Assembly (NCBI GenBank): GCA_019239415.1
Contig: JAFAZW010000035.1
Location: forward strand, 1 to 64,000
Direction of reading: 5' to 3'
Source of the DNA: Alphaproteobacteria bacterium
Lineage (GTDB): Bacteria; Pseudomonadota; Alphaproteobacteria; Sphingomonadales; Sphingomonadaceae
DNA length: 64,000 nt
The translations under genes and the position numbers were made by a program. Below are positions 55,334 through 63,604 of the stretch, piece after piece. Under the pieces are notes generated by a model. That model was not told where the DNA came from. It ran no database searches and saw only the letters and a program-made list of their open reading frames with translations. Numbering within the stretch: the stretch's first letter is position 1; the number at the start of each line of letters is the position of its first letter.

Positions 55334-55822
55334 ATGCGGATTTGGGTCGGGGCCGCCATCGTCGCGGCCGGGTTGACGGCGGCTTCGGCCGGCTTCGCAC
55401 AGGCGGGGGCGCCGCCGGGGCCCGGCGCTCCGGGCTATCCGGGCGGCGTCCCCGGCGCCGGCGATCCCTACGCCCGGCCGAACGAGATGGGCGAGAAGGA
55501 CAGGGTCTTCGACCGCGACGAGCAGATCCGCCGCGGCACCCAGGCCGAGAGCGACCGCCGGGCGGCGGCGGGCGCGCAGGGCGCCCGGCCGGCGGCGGCA
55601 GGCGACCTCAAGGCGGGCGCGGCGGTGGCCGACAAATATGGCCGGCCGCTCGGCACGATCGAAGCGGTCGCGGCCGACGGCGCCGTCGTCGCCACCGCGG
55701 CGGGCAAGGTCAAGGTGCCGCTCGATGCGTTCGGCAAGAACGCCAAGGGGCTGCTCCTCGCCCTCACCAAGCGGGAGTTCGACGCGCTCGTCGCCAAGGC
55801 GAACGCCGCGCCGGCGGGCTAG
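55334..55822 (+). CDS. Secreted protein within the GTA region, unknown
   Basis: 162 aa. Signal peptide VGAAIVAAGLTAASAGFAQA, a Pro/Gly-rich segment, a charged middle (MGEKDRVFDRDEQIRRGTQA), then a PRC-barrel-like C-terminus (ADKYGRPLGTIEAVAADGAV, AGKVKVPLDAF). It is not a known GTA component. It sits between terL and portal, where GTA clusters normally have nothing, so it may be cargo. Confidence 0.6.
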   Translation: MRIWVGAAIVAAGLTAASAGFAQAGAPPGPGAPGYPGGVPGAGDPYARPNEMGEKDRVFDRDEQIRRGTQAESDRRAAAGAQGARPAAAGDLKAGAAVADKYGRPLGTIEAVAADGAVVATAAGKVKVPLDAFGKNAKGLLLALTKREFDALVAKANAAPAG

Positions 55823-55829
55823 GCCACGC

Positions 55830-56063
55830 TCACCGCGGCGGCGCGTCGGGCCGGCCGCCGGTGCGGTCGGCGAGCCAGGCGAGGGCGAGGAGGGTCGGAC
55901 CCCAATAGGGGAAGATGCCGTAGAGCGTGTCGGTGACCGAATGGGCGCGGCCGTCGACGAACAGGAAGATGTGGGCGCAGAAGGCGGCGGCCGCGAGGGT
56001 GGCGAGCCAGCCCGCGACCGACACCGGGTAGAAGATGAGGCCGAGCGGCCGGAACCAGCGCAT
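55830..56063 (-). CDS. Small membrane protein, unknown
   Basis: 77 aa with two helices (LGLIFYPVSVAGWLATLAAA, TLYGIFPYWGPTLLALAWLA) and a polar C-terminus. It lies on the opposite strand inside the GTA region. The coherent topology supports a real gene; the family is not recognised. Confidence 0.6.
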   Translation of the reverse strand: MRWFRPLGLIFYPVSVAGWLATLAAAAFCAHIFLFVDGRAHSVTDTLYGIFPYWGPTLLALAWLADRTGGRPDAPPR

Positions 56064-56244
56064 AAGCGTCTCCCGTCATGGCGTCGTCGCGGCGAGGGTG
56101 GCGCGGCGGCGCGGGCACAGTCCAGCGGCGATACGGTGCGCTTTGGGTGGAGGGACGGTGCAGTAACCTTTGGTTGGGGATTTCGGGACTAAGCTCGGCG
56201 GGCGCGGCCGCGGGGGCGGCCCGGCGCCTGTTGAGGAGATCGGC

Positions 56245-56565
56245 GTGCGGCTTGCGGCATCGCTCGAGCGGGGCAGCGAATATGACCGGCGGCGCTATGC
56301 GCGCTCGGCGGTGATGATCGGCGCGGGCCTCAGAAGCGACGGCGGCGACCGGCCGTCCTCGCCGATCACCGTCGTCGACCTGTCGACCGGCGGCGCCGGC
56401 ATCGAGGCAGGGGTGCATCTGGAAAGCGGGTCGCGGGTGTGGCTGAAGCTGCCCGGCCTGCAGAGCTGGGCGGGACGCGTGGTGTGGTCCGACGGCGGCC
56501 GCGCCGGCCTCGCCTTCGACAGCCCGCTCCATCCGGCGGTGGTGGACAGGTACGCGCGGGGGTGA
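56245..56565 (+). CDS. PilZ-domain c-di-GMP-binding protein
   Basis: 106 aa from GTG 56245 (GAGGAG upstream). The c-di-GMP motif RRRYAR near residue 20 and DLSTGGAGI near residue 50 are the two halves of the PilZ signature, followed by the barrel strands SRVWLKLPGLQSWAGRVVW. It is a free-standing PilZ protein that would respond to cyclic di-GMP. It lies between terL and portal on the same strand. Confidence 0.83.
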   Translation: MRLAASLERGSEYDRRRYARSAVMIGAGLRSDGGDRPSSPITVVDLSTGGAGIEAGVHLESGSRVWLKLPGLQSWAGRVVWSDGGRAGLAFDSPLHPAVVDRYARG

Positions 56566-56582
56566 GGGGCTAAGGCTCCGTT

Positions 56583-56668
56583 CGTCATCCCGGCGGAAGC
56601 CGGGATCTCCCTTCGAAAAAGACGCGGCGGGTCTCCGAGAGATCCCGGCTTGCGCCGGGATGACGGGT
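56583..56668. repeat. Palindromic repeat, CATCCCGGCG family
   Basis: CGTCATCCCGGCGGAAGCCG and CGGCTTGCGCCGGGATGACG arms, 86 bp, between the PilZ gene and the portal gene. Confidence 0.88.
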
Positions 56669-56772
56669 GGGCCGCCGGGATGACGGTTTCGACAAGCCCA
56701 GCCTGAACGGCGACGCGATGCGCGCAGCGCGGCCGCGGCGTCGTCGCGCGTGGACAAGCGAGGAGAGACGCG

Positions 56773-57927
56773 ATGAAATGGTTCGGCCGGAAGGGCTCTT
56801 CCCGGGCCGGGCGGGATGCCGCCCGGCCTTTTCTGTTTCGCGGCTGGAGCGGCGCGCCGCCGGCGGGCGACTGGCCGCGCAGCTACGAGGCGCAGGTGCG
56901 CGAGGCCTATCTCGGCAACCCGGTCGCGCAGCGTTCGGTGCGACTGGTGGCGGAGAGCGTCGCCTGGGCGCCGCTCGCGGCCGATGACGGCGGCGGGGGC
57001 GGCGGCGGAGGGGGCGGCGCCGCGGCGCGGGCGCTGCGGCTCGCCGCGCCGGCGCTGCTCGACGCGGCGGCGTCGCACCTGCTGCTCCACGGCAACGCCT
57101 ATCTGCAGCTGCTCGCCGGCGCCGACGGCGCGCCGGCCGAGCTGTTCGCGCTGAGGCCAGAGCGGGTCAGCGTCGAGCCGGGGCCGGGCGGGTGGCCCGC
57201 GGCCTATGTCTACAAGGCCGGCGAGACGAAGACGCGGCTGCCGGCGCGCGACGGGCTGGGGCGGCCGGCTTTGGTCCACGTCCGCGCGACGCATCCGCTC
57301 GACGATCATTACGGCCTCGGCTCGCTCGGCGCGGCGGCGGGAGCGGTCGCGATCCACAATGCCGCGACGCGGTGGAACAAGGCCCTGCTCGATAATGCGG
57401 CGCGCCCGTCCGGCGCGCTGGTGCTCGGCGACGAGGGCGTGCTGGCGGACGAGCACTATCAACGGCTGAAGGCCGAGCTCGAGGCGGAGTTCGCCGGCGC
57501 CGGCAATGCCGGGCGGCCGATGCTGCTCGCCGGCGGCATGAAATGGGAGGCGATCAGCCTCAGTCCCGCCGACATGGACTTCGTCGGCCTCAAGGCGGCC
57601 GCGGCGCGCGACATCGCGCTCGCCTTCGGGGTGCCGCCGATGCTGCTCGGCCTGCCCGGCGACGCGACCTACGCCAATTACCGCGAGGCCAACCGGGCGC
57701 TGTGGCGGCTGACCGTGCTGCCGCTCGCCGACCGCCTGCTGGGCGCGATCGGCGGCGCGCTCGCCGCCTGGTGGCCGGGGCTCCGGCTGCGGCTCGACAT
57801 CGACCAGGTGACGGCGCTGGCCGAGGACCGCGAGCGGCTGTGGACGCAGGTCAGCGCGGCCGATTTCCTCAGCCGCGAGGAAAAGCGGGCGATGCTGGGC
57901 ATGAGCGCAGAGGGAGGCGAGGGATGA
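56773..57927 (+). CDS. GTA portal protein (g3), HK97 family
   Basis: A 384-aa HK97-type portal, the dodecameric DNA gate of the GTA head. It includes SYEAQVREAYLGNPVAQRSV, LLLHGNAYLQLLAGADGAPA, DHYGLGSLGAAAGAVAIHNA, and LAFGVPPMLLGLPGDATYAN. A ten-residue Gly run (about 76-86) is unusual. The first 25 codons contain an intrinsic-terminator-like hairpin. It ends with ATGA overlap on the g3.5-like gene. Confidence 0.92.
   Translation: MKWFGRKGSSRAGRDAARPFLFRGWSGAPPAGDWPRSYEAQVREAYLGNPVAQRSVRLVAESVAWAPLAADDGGGGGGGGGGAAARALRLAAPALLDAAASHLLLHGNAYLQLLAGADGAPAELFALRPERVSVEPGPGGWPAAYVYKAGETKTRLPARDGLGRPALVHVRATHPLDDHYGLGSLGAAAGAVAIHNAATRWNKALLDNAARPSGALVLGDEGVLADEHYQRLKAELEAEFAGAGNAGRPMLLAGGMKWEAISLSPADMDFVGLKAAAARDIALAFGVPPMLLGLPGDATYANYREANRALWRLTVLPLADRLLGAIGGALAAWWPGLRLRLDIDQVTALAEDRERLWTQVSAADFLSREEKRAMLGMSAEGGEG
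56805..56838 (+). terminator. Terminator-like hairpin inside the portal gene
   Basis: Perfect 10-bp stem GGCCGGGCGG / CCGCCCGGCC with loop GATG, followed by TTTTCTGTTT, 32 bases after the portal ATG. On the sense strand it should stop part of the transcription unless bypassed. Confidence 0.6.
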
Positions 57928-58244
57928 GCGAGCCGCTGAGGGATTCGTCGCTGCTGGCGGTGCTGGCGGCGCAGGCCGAGGCGCGCGGCGCCGACCTCGC
58001 GACCCTGCGCGGGCTGATCGAGGAAGCGAGCGCGATCGGCGCGGAGCGGGCGCTCGGCGCGCTCGGCCTCCGCGACCCCCGCGCGCGGCGCGACATGGAC
58101 GAACTGCGGGAGCTGCTCCAGGCGTGGCGCGACGCGAAGAAGTCGGCGTGGAATGCGGTGGTGACCTGGGCGGTCAGGATCCTGCTCGCCGCTCTGGTCC
58201 TGGGGATGAGCGTCAAGCTCGGCCTGCTGGATCATTTGCGATGA
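57924..58244 (+). CDS. g3.5-like DUF6127 membrane protein
   Basis: 106 aa. A helical N-terminal region (SLLAVLAAQAEARGADLATL, ERALGALGLRDPRARRDMDE) is followed by one C-terminal helix (NAVVTWAVRILLAALVLGMS). It matches by position and layout the small gene between portal and protease in GTA clusters. It overlaps both neighbours by ATGA. Its role is unknown. Confidence 0.75.
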   Translation: MSEPLRDSSLLAVLAAQAEARGADLATLRGLIEEASAIGAERALGALGLRDPRARRDMDELRELLQAWRDAKKSAWNAVVTWAVRILLAALVLGMSVKLGLLDHLR

Positions 58245-58645
58245 GGTTCGCGGGTTATGCGGCGGTGTTCGACCGCCCCGACCGCGGCGGCGACGTGGTC
58301 CGGGCGGGGGCGTTCGCGCGGGCGGTGAAGCAGGGCGGCGGCGCGGTGCGGCTGCTCTGGCAGCACGATCCGAAGCGGCCGATCGGCCGGATCGAATATC
58401 TCAAGGAGGATCGGCGCGGGCTGCGCGTCATCGCCCGGCTCGGCGGCACCCCGGCGGCGCGCGCGGCGGCGGCGCAGCTCAAGGCGGGGCGGGTGCGGGG
58501 GCTGAGCTTCGGTTACGTGGTCCGCGCCGCCAGCGGGCGAGCGCCGCGCGAGCTCGTCGAGCTCGACCTCGTCGAGGTCAGCCTCGTGACCCACCCGATG
58601 CAGCCCAGGGCGCGGGTGCATGCGGTGGAGCCGCCGCCCGGCTGA
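58241..58645 (+). CDS. GTA prohead protease (g4), HK97 family
   Basis: 134 aa. MRFAGYAAVFDRPDRGGDVV start, catalytic His in LLWQHDPKRPIGRI, catalytic Ser in VRGLSFGYVV, and a third residue in LVEVSLVTHPM. It cleaves the scaffold part of the capsid protein during head maturation. ATG 58241 overlaps the preceding stop. The capsid gene lies 2 kb away because three other genes intervene. Confidence 0.9.
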   Translation: MRFAGYAAVFDRPDRGGDVVRAGAFARAVKQGGGAVRLLWQHDPKRPIGRIEYLKEDRRGLRVIARLGGTPAARAAAAQLKAGRVRGLSFGYVVRAASGRAPRELVELDLVEVSLVTHPMQPRARVHAVEPPPG

Positions 58646-58689
58646 CGAGGCCCCGCGGCGACGGCCGGGCTTCCGCCGGGCGAACGCGG

Positions 58690-59298
58690 TCAGCCGATGA
58701 AGCTGCGGGCGGAGGGCGCCTCGCCATATTGCTCGCGGCGCCAGCGTTCGGTCTCGTGCACGATGAGGTCGTAGACCCGCCGCGGCTCGGCGATGCCCTC
58801 AAAGCAGCGGGCGGCGCTGGACGGCCGCCAGGGATTGTAGCCCCGGTTGGTCCAGGGATTGGTCGCCTCCTCGATATCGAACCGGATGGTGCCGCGGCCG
58901 CCGCGCTGCTCGTCAAATTCGAGGACGGGGAGATAGCCGATTTCGAACGACTTCAGGCTCGCCAGCGGCGGGCGGCGCAGCATCAGCACGCGGCGGCTGG
59001 TGACGGCATAGACGAGGCGGCGGCGCAGCAAAGCGTCGACGGCGAAGCGGCCCACGGTGATGTACAGGCCGGCGGCGAGGAAGGGCAGGCCGAAGAGGGT
59101 GAAATCGAGCGGCGCGCCGGCTCTCCAGACGCTGACGTTCCAGAACAATGCGAAGCCGGCCCAGAACAGGCTGAACGGGATCAGGACGATGTCCTGGCGA
59201 CTGAAGCGGACGCCCTGTGCGGGGACGCCCGTCCAGAGCAGCCGCTCGCCGGGCAGGAGGTAGGGCCGCAGGGCCGTCTCGTTGGCGTCGCCGAGCAT
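58690..59298 (-). CDS. Membrane protein with PH-like domain
   Basis: 202 aa. It starts LRPYLLPGERLLWTGVPAQG, typical of bacterial PH-domain membrane proteins, followed by two helices (IVLIPFSLFWAGFALFWNVS, LPFLAAGLYITVG) and then a bPH-like strand set (RRLVYAVTSRRVLMLRRPPL). It is on the opposite strand within the GTA region and not a GTA component. The role is unknown. Confidence 0.65.
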   Translation of the reverse strand: MLGDANETALRPYLLPGERLLWTGVPAQGVRFSRQDIVLIPFSLFWAGFALFWNVSVWRAGAPLDFTLFGLPFLAAGLYITVGRFAVDALLRRRLVYAVTSRRVLMLRRPPLASLKSFEIGYLPVLEFDEQRGGRGTIRFDIEEATNPWTNRGYNPWRPSSAARCFEGIAEPRRVYDLIVHETERWRREQYGEAPSARSFIG

Positions 59299-59413
59299 CG
59301 CACCGGAATCTAGAGCCGGCCCGCGCCGGCTGCCAACCCGATTTCGCTTCCCCCGCCGCGGCAGGCCGGCGGATCCGGGAAGCACCAGCCTGCCCCAGGA
59401 CCGGAGAAACAGG

Positions 59414-59734
59414 ATGACGGAACTGGCGAACCCCGGATGGGGGGCGCTCGCGGCGCTCCTCGTCCTCATCTGGAGGATCGGACATATGACCAATGCAACC
59501 GAAAGGCTCGACGCGTCGGTGGCGCGGATCGCGAAGGACGTCGGCGACGTCGTCGAGCGGATCCGCGGCAATGTCGGCGTCGACAGCGCCGCCGTGCTCG
59601 CCGAGTGCGACAGGCTCGACGCGCTGAGCGAGGCGCTGGAGGGCCTCGGCGAGACCCACGGCGGCGAGGGCGGCGAGACGCCGGCCGCGCCGCAGGGCGA
59701 GCCGACGCCCGAGACGCAGCAGCCGCAGGGCTGA
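59414..59734 (+). CDS. Membrane-anchored small protein, unknown
   Basis: 106 aa. An N-terminal helix (GWGALAALLVLIWRIGHM) is followed by a helical stalk (RLDASVARIAKDVGDVVERI) and an acidic, Pro/Gln-rich tail. No family is recognised. It lies on the GTA strand between protease and capsid. Confidence 0.5.
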   Translation: MTELANPGWGALAALLVLIWRIGHMTNATERLDASVARIAKDVGDVVERIRGNVGVDSAAVLAECDRLDALSEALEGLGETHGGEGGETPAAPQGEPTPETQQPQG

Positions 59735-59786
59735 GGCGCAACCCGCTGGCAGGCCGGGCAAAGCCTGCCGACTTTGCGGTACGGCC

Positions 59787-60221
59787 TCAGGCGGTCGGCG
59801 GCGGCTCGATGGTGAAGCCGGGGACGGGGCGCGTCTCGGGGCCGTCGTGGTACATGTCGATGTAGACTTCGACCGGCCTGGCGCCGGGGCAGGCGACCTG
59901 GAAGAGGTCGACGATGTTGCCGTAGACGCCGGTGCCGACGTTGCCGACGCGGGTCGCCGACGGCGCCTGGCCGTCCGGGCAGCGCAGCCGGTGCAGATAG
60001 GCATATTCGCCCCTGGGCATGTTCTCGCGGACGGGGTTCGCCTTCGAGCCGAGCGGGCTCGCTTCGGCCCTGGCGATCGCCTTGGCGAGCTTGGCGCCTT
60101 CGAGGCCGCCCATGTGGAGCTCGCGCATCATGTCGCGCGCCTGGTTCGGCCGGTTCTGCGCGGCGGCGGGCGCGGCGGCGCAGGTCAGCGCCAGGGCGGC
60201 GGCCAGGACTTTGAGGCTCAT
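59787..60221 (-). CDS. Secreted protein, unknown
   Basis: 144 aa. Signal peptide MSLKVLAAALALTCAAAPAAA. The mature part has LRCPDGQAPSATRVGNVGTG and QVACPGARPVEVYIDMYHDG, with two cysteines likely paired. No family is recognised. It opposes the GTA genes and is the last gene before the capsid. Confidence 0.65.
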   Translation of the reverse strand: MSLKVLAAALALTCAAAPAAAQNRPNQARDMMRELHMGGLEGAKLAKAIARAEASPLGSKANPVRENMPRGEYAYLHRLRCPDGQAPSATRVGNVGTGVYGNIVDLFQVACPGARPVEVYIDMYHDGPETRPVPGFTIEPPPTA

Positions 60222-60360
60222 GCTGTTTCTCCCCACGACCGCGATGGCGCGGCGGCGGCAGGATAAGGGCTGGAGGCGCGACGGCCAAAGCGGAAATGCG
60301 CGGGATGCGGGCCTGAGACTTCATCGCTGGGGCCGCACCCGCAACCAACGCCGCTTTTGC

Positions 60361-60530
60361 ACCCGAAGGCCCGAAGGGCCCGAAGGTGTCGAGGCGGTTC
60401 ATGCGCCGCGGCCAACGAGGCGGCTCGTTCAAAAGGAGAGCGACTGCGTCGCTCTCTCTACTTCGACTTTGTCGATCAGATCCGACCTCTTCACGGCGAC
60501 TGCCCCTTCGGGTCCTTCGGGCCTTCGGGT
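60361..60530. repeat. Large palindrome with CCCGAAGGCCCGAAGG arms
   Basis: ACCCGAAGGCCCGAAGGGCC at 60361 and GGTCCTTCGGGCCTTCGGGT ending at 60530, with inner AGAGCGACTGCGTCGCTCT. It sits in the 425-bp gap before the capsid gene, which has no other gene. Confidence 0.8.
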
Positions 60531-60647
60531 GAAACCTGCGCGGCGGCGACGGGAGGATGAAAGCGGGGGTGAAAGGCGTGCCCACCCCCAACCCCGCGGC
60601 TGATGCGGCGGGGGAAACGTGGCGCGCTCAAGAGCGGGAGACGTGGA

Positions 60648-61772
60648 ATGCTGGAAGTGAAGACGGATGCGCTGGAGGCCTCGTTCGAGGCGCTCGAGCG
60701 GGAGGAGGATGCGCTGGGCGAGCTTCGCGAGGAGCTGGCGCAGCTCAAGGCGCGGCTCGACGCGCAGACGGTGGCGGCCGCACGGCCGGCGCTGTCGGGC
60801 GTGAAGAGCGAGGCGTCGCCCTTCGTCGAGAAATATCTGAGGAAGGGGCTGGAGGCCGGCGTCGAGCTGAAGGCGGTGACCGGCGTCTCGGACACCGCCG
60901 GCGGCTATGCGGTGCCCGAGGAAATCGATGCGACGATCGACCGGCTGCTGACGTCGGTGTCGCCGATCCGGGCGATCGCCAACGTCGTCAAGGTCGGCTC
61001 GGCCGGCTATCGCAAGCTGGTGACGAGCGGCGGGACGGCGTCGGGCTGGGTGTCGGAGGTCGCGGCGCGGCCGGAGACCCAGACGCCGACCTTCAACGAG
61101 ATCGCGCCGCCGTTCGGCGAGCTCTACGCCAATCCGGCGGCGAGCCAGGCGATGCTCGACGACGCGGCGTTCGACGTCGAGGCGTGGCTGGCGAACGAGA
61201 TCGCGACGGAGTTCGCGCGGGCGGAAGGCGCGGCGTTCGTGTCGGGGTCGGGCGCCAACCAGCCGAAGGGCTTTCTGAGCCAGGGGGCGACCGCGCAGAG
61301 CGACGCCAGCCGGGCGTTCGGGACGCTGCAGTTCGTGCCGTCGGGCGCGGCCGGGGCGTTCCTAGCCGGGACGCCGCAGGACCGGCTGATCGACCTCGTC
61401 CAGGCCTTGCGGCCGCCCTACCGGCAGGGCGCGGTGTTCGTGATGAACTCGGCGACGGCGAGCGTCATCCGCAAGTTCAAGACGGCGGACGGCGCGTTCC
61501 TGTGGCAGCCGGGGCTGGTGTCGGGACAGCCCGACACCTTGCTCGGCTATCCGCTGGTCGAGGCCGAGGACATGCCGGACATCGCCGCGGACAGCCTGTC
61601 GATCGCCTTCGGCAACTTCAAGGCGGGCTATCTCATCGCCGAGCGCACCGAGACGCAGATCCTGCGCGATCCCTATACCCACAAGCCGTTCGTCCACTTC
61701 TACGCGACGAAGCGGATCGGGGGGCAGGTTTCGAACAGCGAGGCGATCAAGCTGATGAAGTTCACGGCCTAA
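60648..61772 (+). CDS. GTA major capsid protein (g5), HK97 fold
   Basis: 374 aa. An N-terminal coiled-coil scaffold (ASFEALEREEDALGELREEL) is removed by the protease. The HK97 core has GGYAVPEEIDATIDRLLTSV, VSEVAARPETQTPTFNEIAP, VSGSGANQPKGFLS, and IAFGNFKAGYLIAERTETQI. ATG 60648 follows GGGAGACGTGGA. It is followed by an unusual run of hairpins ending in a terminator. Confidence 0.93.
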   Translation: MLEVKTDALEASFEALEREEDALGELREELAQLKARLDAQTVAAARPALSGVKSEASPFVEKYLRKGLEAGVELKAVTGVSDTAGGYAVPEEIDATIDRLLTSVSPIRAIANVVKVGSAGYRKLVTSGGTASGWVSEVAARPETQTPTFNEIAPPFGELYANPAASQAMLDDAAFDVEAWLANEIATEFARAEGAAFVSGSGANQPKGFLSQGATAQSDASRAFGTLQFVPSGAAGAFLAGTPQDRLIDLVQALRPPYRQGAVFVMNSATASVIRKFKTADGAFLWQPGLVSGQPDTLLGYPLVEAEDMPDIAADSLSIAFGNFKAGYLIAERTETQILRDPYTHKPFVHFYATKRIGGQVSNSEAIKLMKFTA

Positions 61773-61780
61773 GGGCCCTC

Positions 61781-61985
61781 GGAGCAAAGTGGTACTTTGC
61801 TCCGGGTTGCCCCTCCACCAGCCGGCGCCTTCGGCTCCGGCTGGTCATGCTCAGGTGAGGACTGCCCCCGGCAGTCCTCAGCCCGTCCGGGGGACGGGCG
61901 GGCCAGAGCATTCCCCGCCCGGCAAAGCCGTGCGGGGAGGAACTGATACGCCGCCCGGAGTCCCCTCCAGGGCGGCGTTTCTTTT
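61781..61985 (+). terminator. Array of six hairpins ending in an intrinsic terminator
   Basis: Stems in order: GGAGCAAAGT (61781), CCAGCCGG (61818), GAGGACTGCC (61857), GCCCGTCC (61881), CCCCGC (61913), each with its exact complement downstream. Last is CGCCGCCC/GGGCGGCG (61949-61977) followed by TTTCTTTT. The last is a rho-independent terminator 20 bp before the next ATG. The others may stabilise capsid mRNA. Confidence 0.7.
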
Positions 61986-62004
61986 GAGCGAAAGGATCGG
62001 GAAG

Positions 62005-62271
62005 ATGAGCGACGGATTTGCGGGCGTGGTGGACAGCGTCGGGTCGCCGGCGCGGCGGGCGGCGGCGGTGGTGCCGAGCGACACCCAGGCGCTGGCGGAG
62101 GTGCCGAAGGCCTTGTTCGTGGGCACCGGCGGGACGCTGACGATGCGCGGCGTCGGCGGCGGCGCCGACCAGTTGTGGAAGAATGTCGCGGACGGGACGG
62201 TGCTGCCGTTCCGCGCCGAATATGTGCGGGCGACCGGCACGACCGCCGCCGACATATTGGCGCTCTACTGA
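62005..62271 (+). CDS. GTA head-spike-base-like protein (Rcc01079 family)
   Basis: 88 aa. It begins MSDGFAGVVDSVGSPARRAA and continues with AVVPSDTQALAEVPKALFVG and TVLPFRAEYVRATGTTAADI, a pattern I associate with the Rcc01079 spike-base family of RcGTA-like particles. In Rhodobacter this gene is outside the main cluster; here it lies between capsid and adaptor. Its stop overlaps the next ATG by one base. Confidence 0.7.
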   Translation: MSDGFAGVVDSVGSPARRAAAVVPSDTQALAEVPKALFVGTGGTLTMRGVGGGADQLWKNVADGTVLPFRAEYVRATGTTAADILALY

Positions 62272-62804
62272 TGGGCGCGATCGTCGGCGCCGCCAATTGC
62301 GCCGTCGCGGCGGCGGCGGGTGGCGCGTTCACCGTGACCAAGACCGGCGGCGCCGACGGCGTCTCCGACGCCTCCGCCGTGTCGACCGCCGCGATCGCCG
62401 GGGACTTCGTGCTGCGGGTGAAGCCGCTCGGGCCCGGGCTGTTCTTCGCCGGGGTGTCGGCGGTGCCGGCCGCGACGATCGACGAGAGCGGGATCAACCG
62501 GGCGCTGCAGTTCAGCGCCGGCCTCTGCCGCGCGGTCGAATCCGGCGCCTTCCGGCCGGGCAGCTTCGCGCTGGCGACCTATGCCTGGATCCGGCGGAGC
62601 GGCGGCACGATCCAGTATCTGACCGGCCCCGTGCTGGCGACGGCGGCGGTGCGGCGGACGGTGGCGGACGCGGGCGCACCGTTCTTCTTCGACAGTGCGC
62701 TCGCCGCGGCCGGGGTGGGCTTCGAGGTCAAATTCGACGTGCCGGCGGCGTTCGCGCCGCGGCGGCCGGGGCGGCGCGGGCTGACCCTCGGCCTGAGCCT
62801 CTGA
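62271..62804 (+). CDS. GTA-cluster protein of unknown function
   Basis: 177 aa, Ala/Gly-rich and beta-strand-like (FTVTKTGGADGVSDASAVST, AGDFVLRVKPLGPGLFFAGV, GTIQYLTGPVLATAAVRRTV). It is coupled to the spike-base-like gene and precedes the adaptor, so it is probably a particle surface or spike protein. No family is recognised. Confidence 0.55.
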   Translation: MGAIVGAANCAVAAAAGGAFTVTKTGGADGVSDASAVSTAAIAGDFVLRVKPLGPGLFFAGVSAVPAATIDESGINRALQFSAGLCRAVESGAFRPGSFALATYAWIRRSGGTIQYLTGPVLATAAVRRTVADAGAPFFFDSALAAAGVGFEVKFDVPAAFAPRRPGRRGLTLGLSL

Positions 62805-62820
62805 CAGCGGGAGAGACGAG

Positions 62821-63378
62821 ATGATCGAGGGCGATGCGCTGGCGCTGCCGGAGGCGGCGCTGGCGGAGGCGAAGGCGCTGCTGCGCGCCGGCGATGCGGG
62901 GGAAGACGAGGCGATCGCCGCGATGCTGGCGAGCGCGGCCGACCTGTGCGAGCGGTTCACCGGCCAGGTGCTGATCGCGCGCGCGTTCCGCGAGACGCTG
63001 GCGGCGGCGCCCGCCGAGACGCGGCGCAGCCATGGCTGGCGGCGGCTGGCGCGAACGCCGGTGCGGGCGATCGTCGCGGTCGAGCGGCTGGCGGCGGACG
63101 GGGCGGCAACGCCGGTGCCGGCGGGCGAACATGCCATCGACATCGACGCGAACGGCGACGGCTGGATCCGCGCCGACCCGCGGCCGGGGCCGGTGCGCGT
63201 CTCGTTCGAGGCGGGGCTGGCGTCGGATTGGGCCGGCGTGCCGGCGTCGCTGGCGCAGGGCGTGCTGCGGCTGGCGGCGCACTTCTACACCTACCGCACC
63301 GACGCCGGCGCCCAGGCCGAGCCGCCGGCGGCGGTGGCCGCCTTGTGGCGGCCGTGGCGGCGGCTGCGGATCGCATGA
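62821..63378 (+). CDS. GTA head-tail adaptor (g6)
   Basis: 185 aa. The helical N-terminal LPEAALAEAKALLRAGDAGE, then AAMLASAADLCERFTGQVLI, fits phage gp6/RcGTA g6 adaptors that sit under the portal. A beta part follows (GPVRVSFEAGLASDWAGVPA) and an Arg-rich end. GGGAGAGACG precedes ATG 62821. Confidence 0.82.
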   Translation: MIEGDALALPEAALAEAKALLRAGDAGEDEAIAAMLASAADLCERFTGQVLIARAFRETLAAAPAETRRSHGWRRLARTPVRAIVAVERLAADGAATPVPAGEHAIDIDANGDGWIRADPRPGPVRVSFEAGLASDWAGVPASLAQGVLRLAAHFYTYRTDAGAQAEPPAAVAALWRPWRRLRIA

Positions 63379-63391
63379 CGGGAGACGGGCG

Positions 63392-63604
63392 ATGTTCGAA
63401 GAACTGACGGCGCGCGGCGCCGGATATGGCGAGGCGCGGCGACGGGCGCTGCGCGCGCGGCTGGCGGCGGCGCTGCGGGAGGCGGCGCCGCACGGCGTCG
63501 CGATCGAGGAAGTGGAGGCGGGCGTGCGGCTCAGCGGCCGCGGGCTCCGGCGGCGCAGCATCACCGATCCGGCGCTGCGCTGGATCGCCGCGAGGCTGGC
63601 ATGA
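63392..63604 (+). CDS. Small GTA-cluster protein at the g7 position
   Basis: 70 aa. ARGAGYGEARRRALRARLAA and a short beta part (VAIEEVEAGVRLSGRGLRRR). It occupies the place of the head-closure gene g7 (about 110 aa in Rhodobacter) but is shorter, and I cannot confirm homology. Its stop overlaps the next ATG (ATGA). Confidence 0.6.
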   Translation: MFEELTARGAGYGEARRRALRARLAAALREAAPHGVAIEEVEAGVRLSGRGLRRRSITDPALRWIAARLA

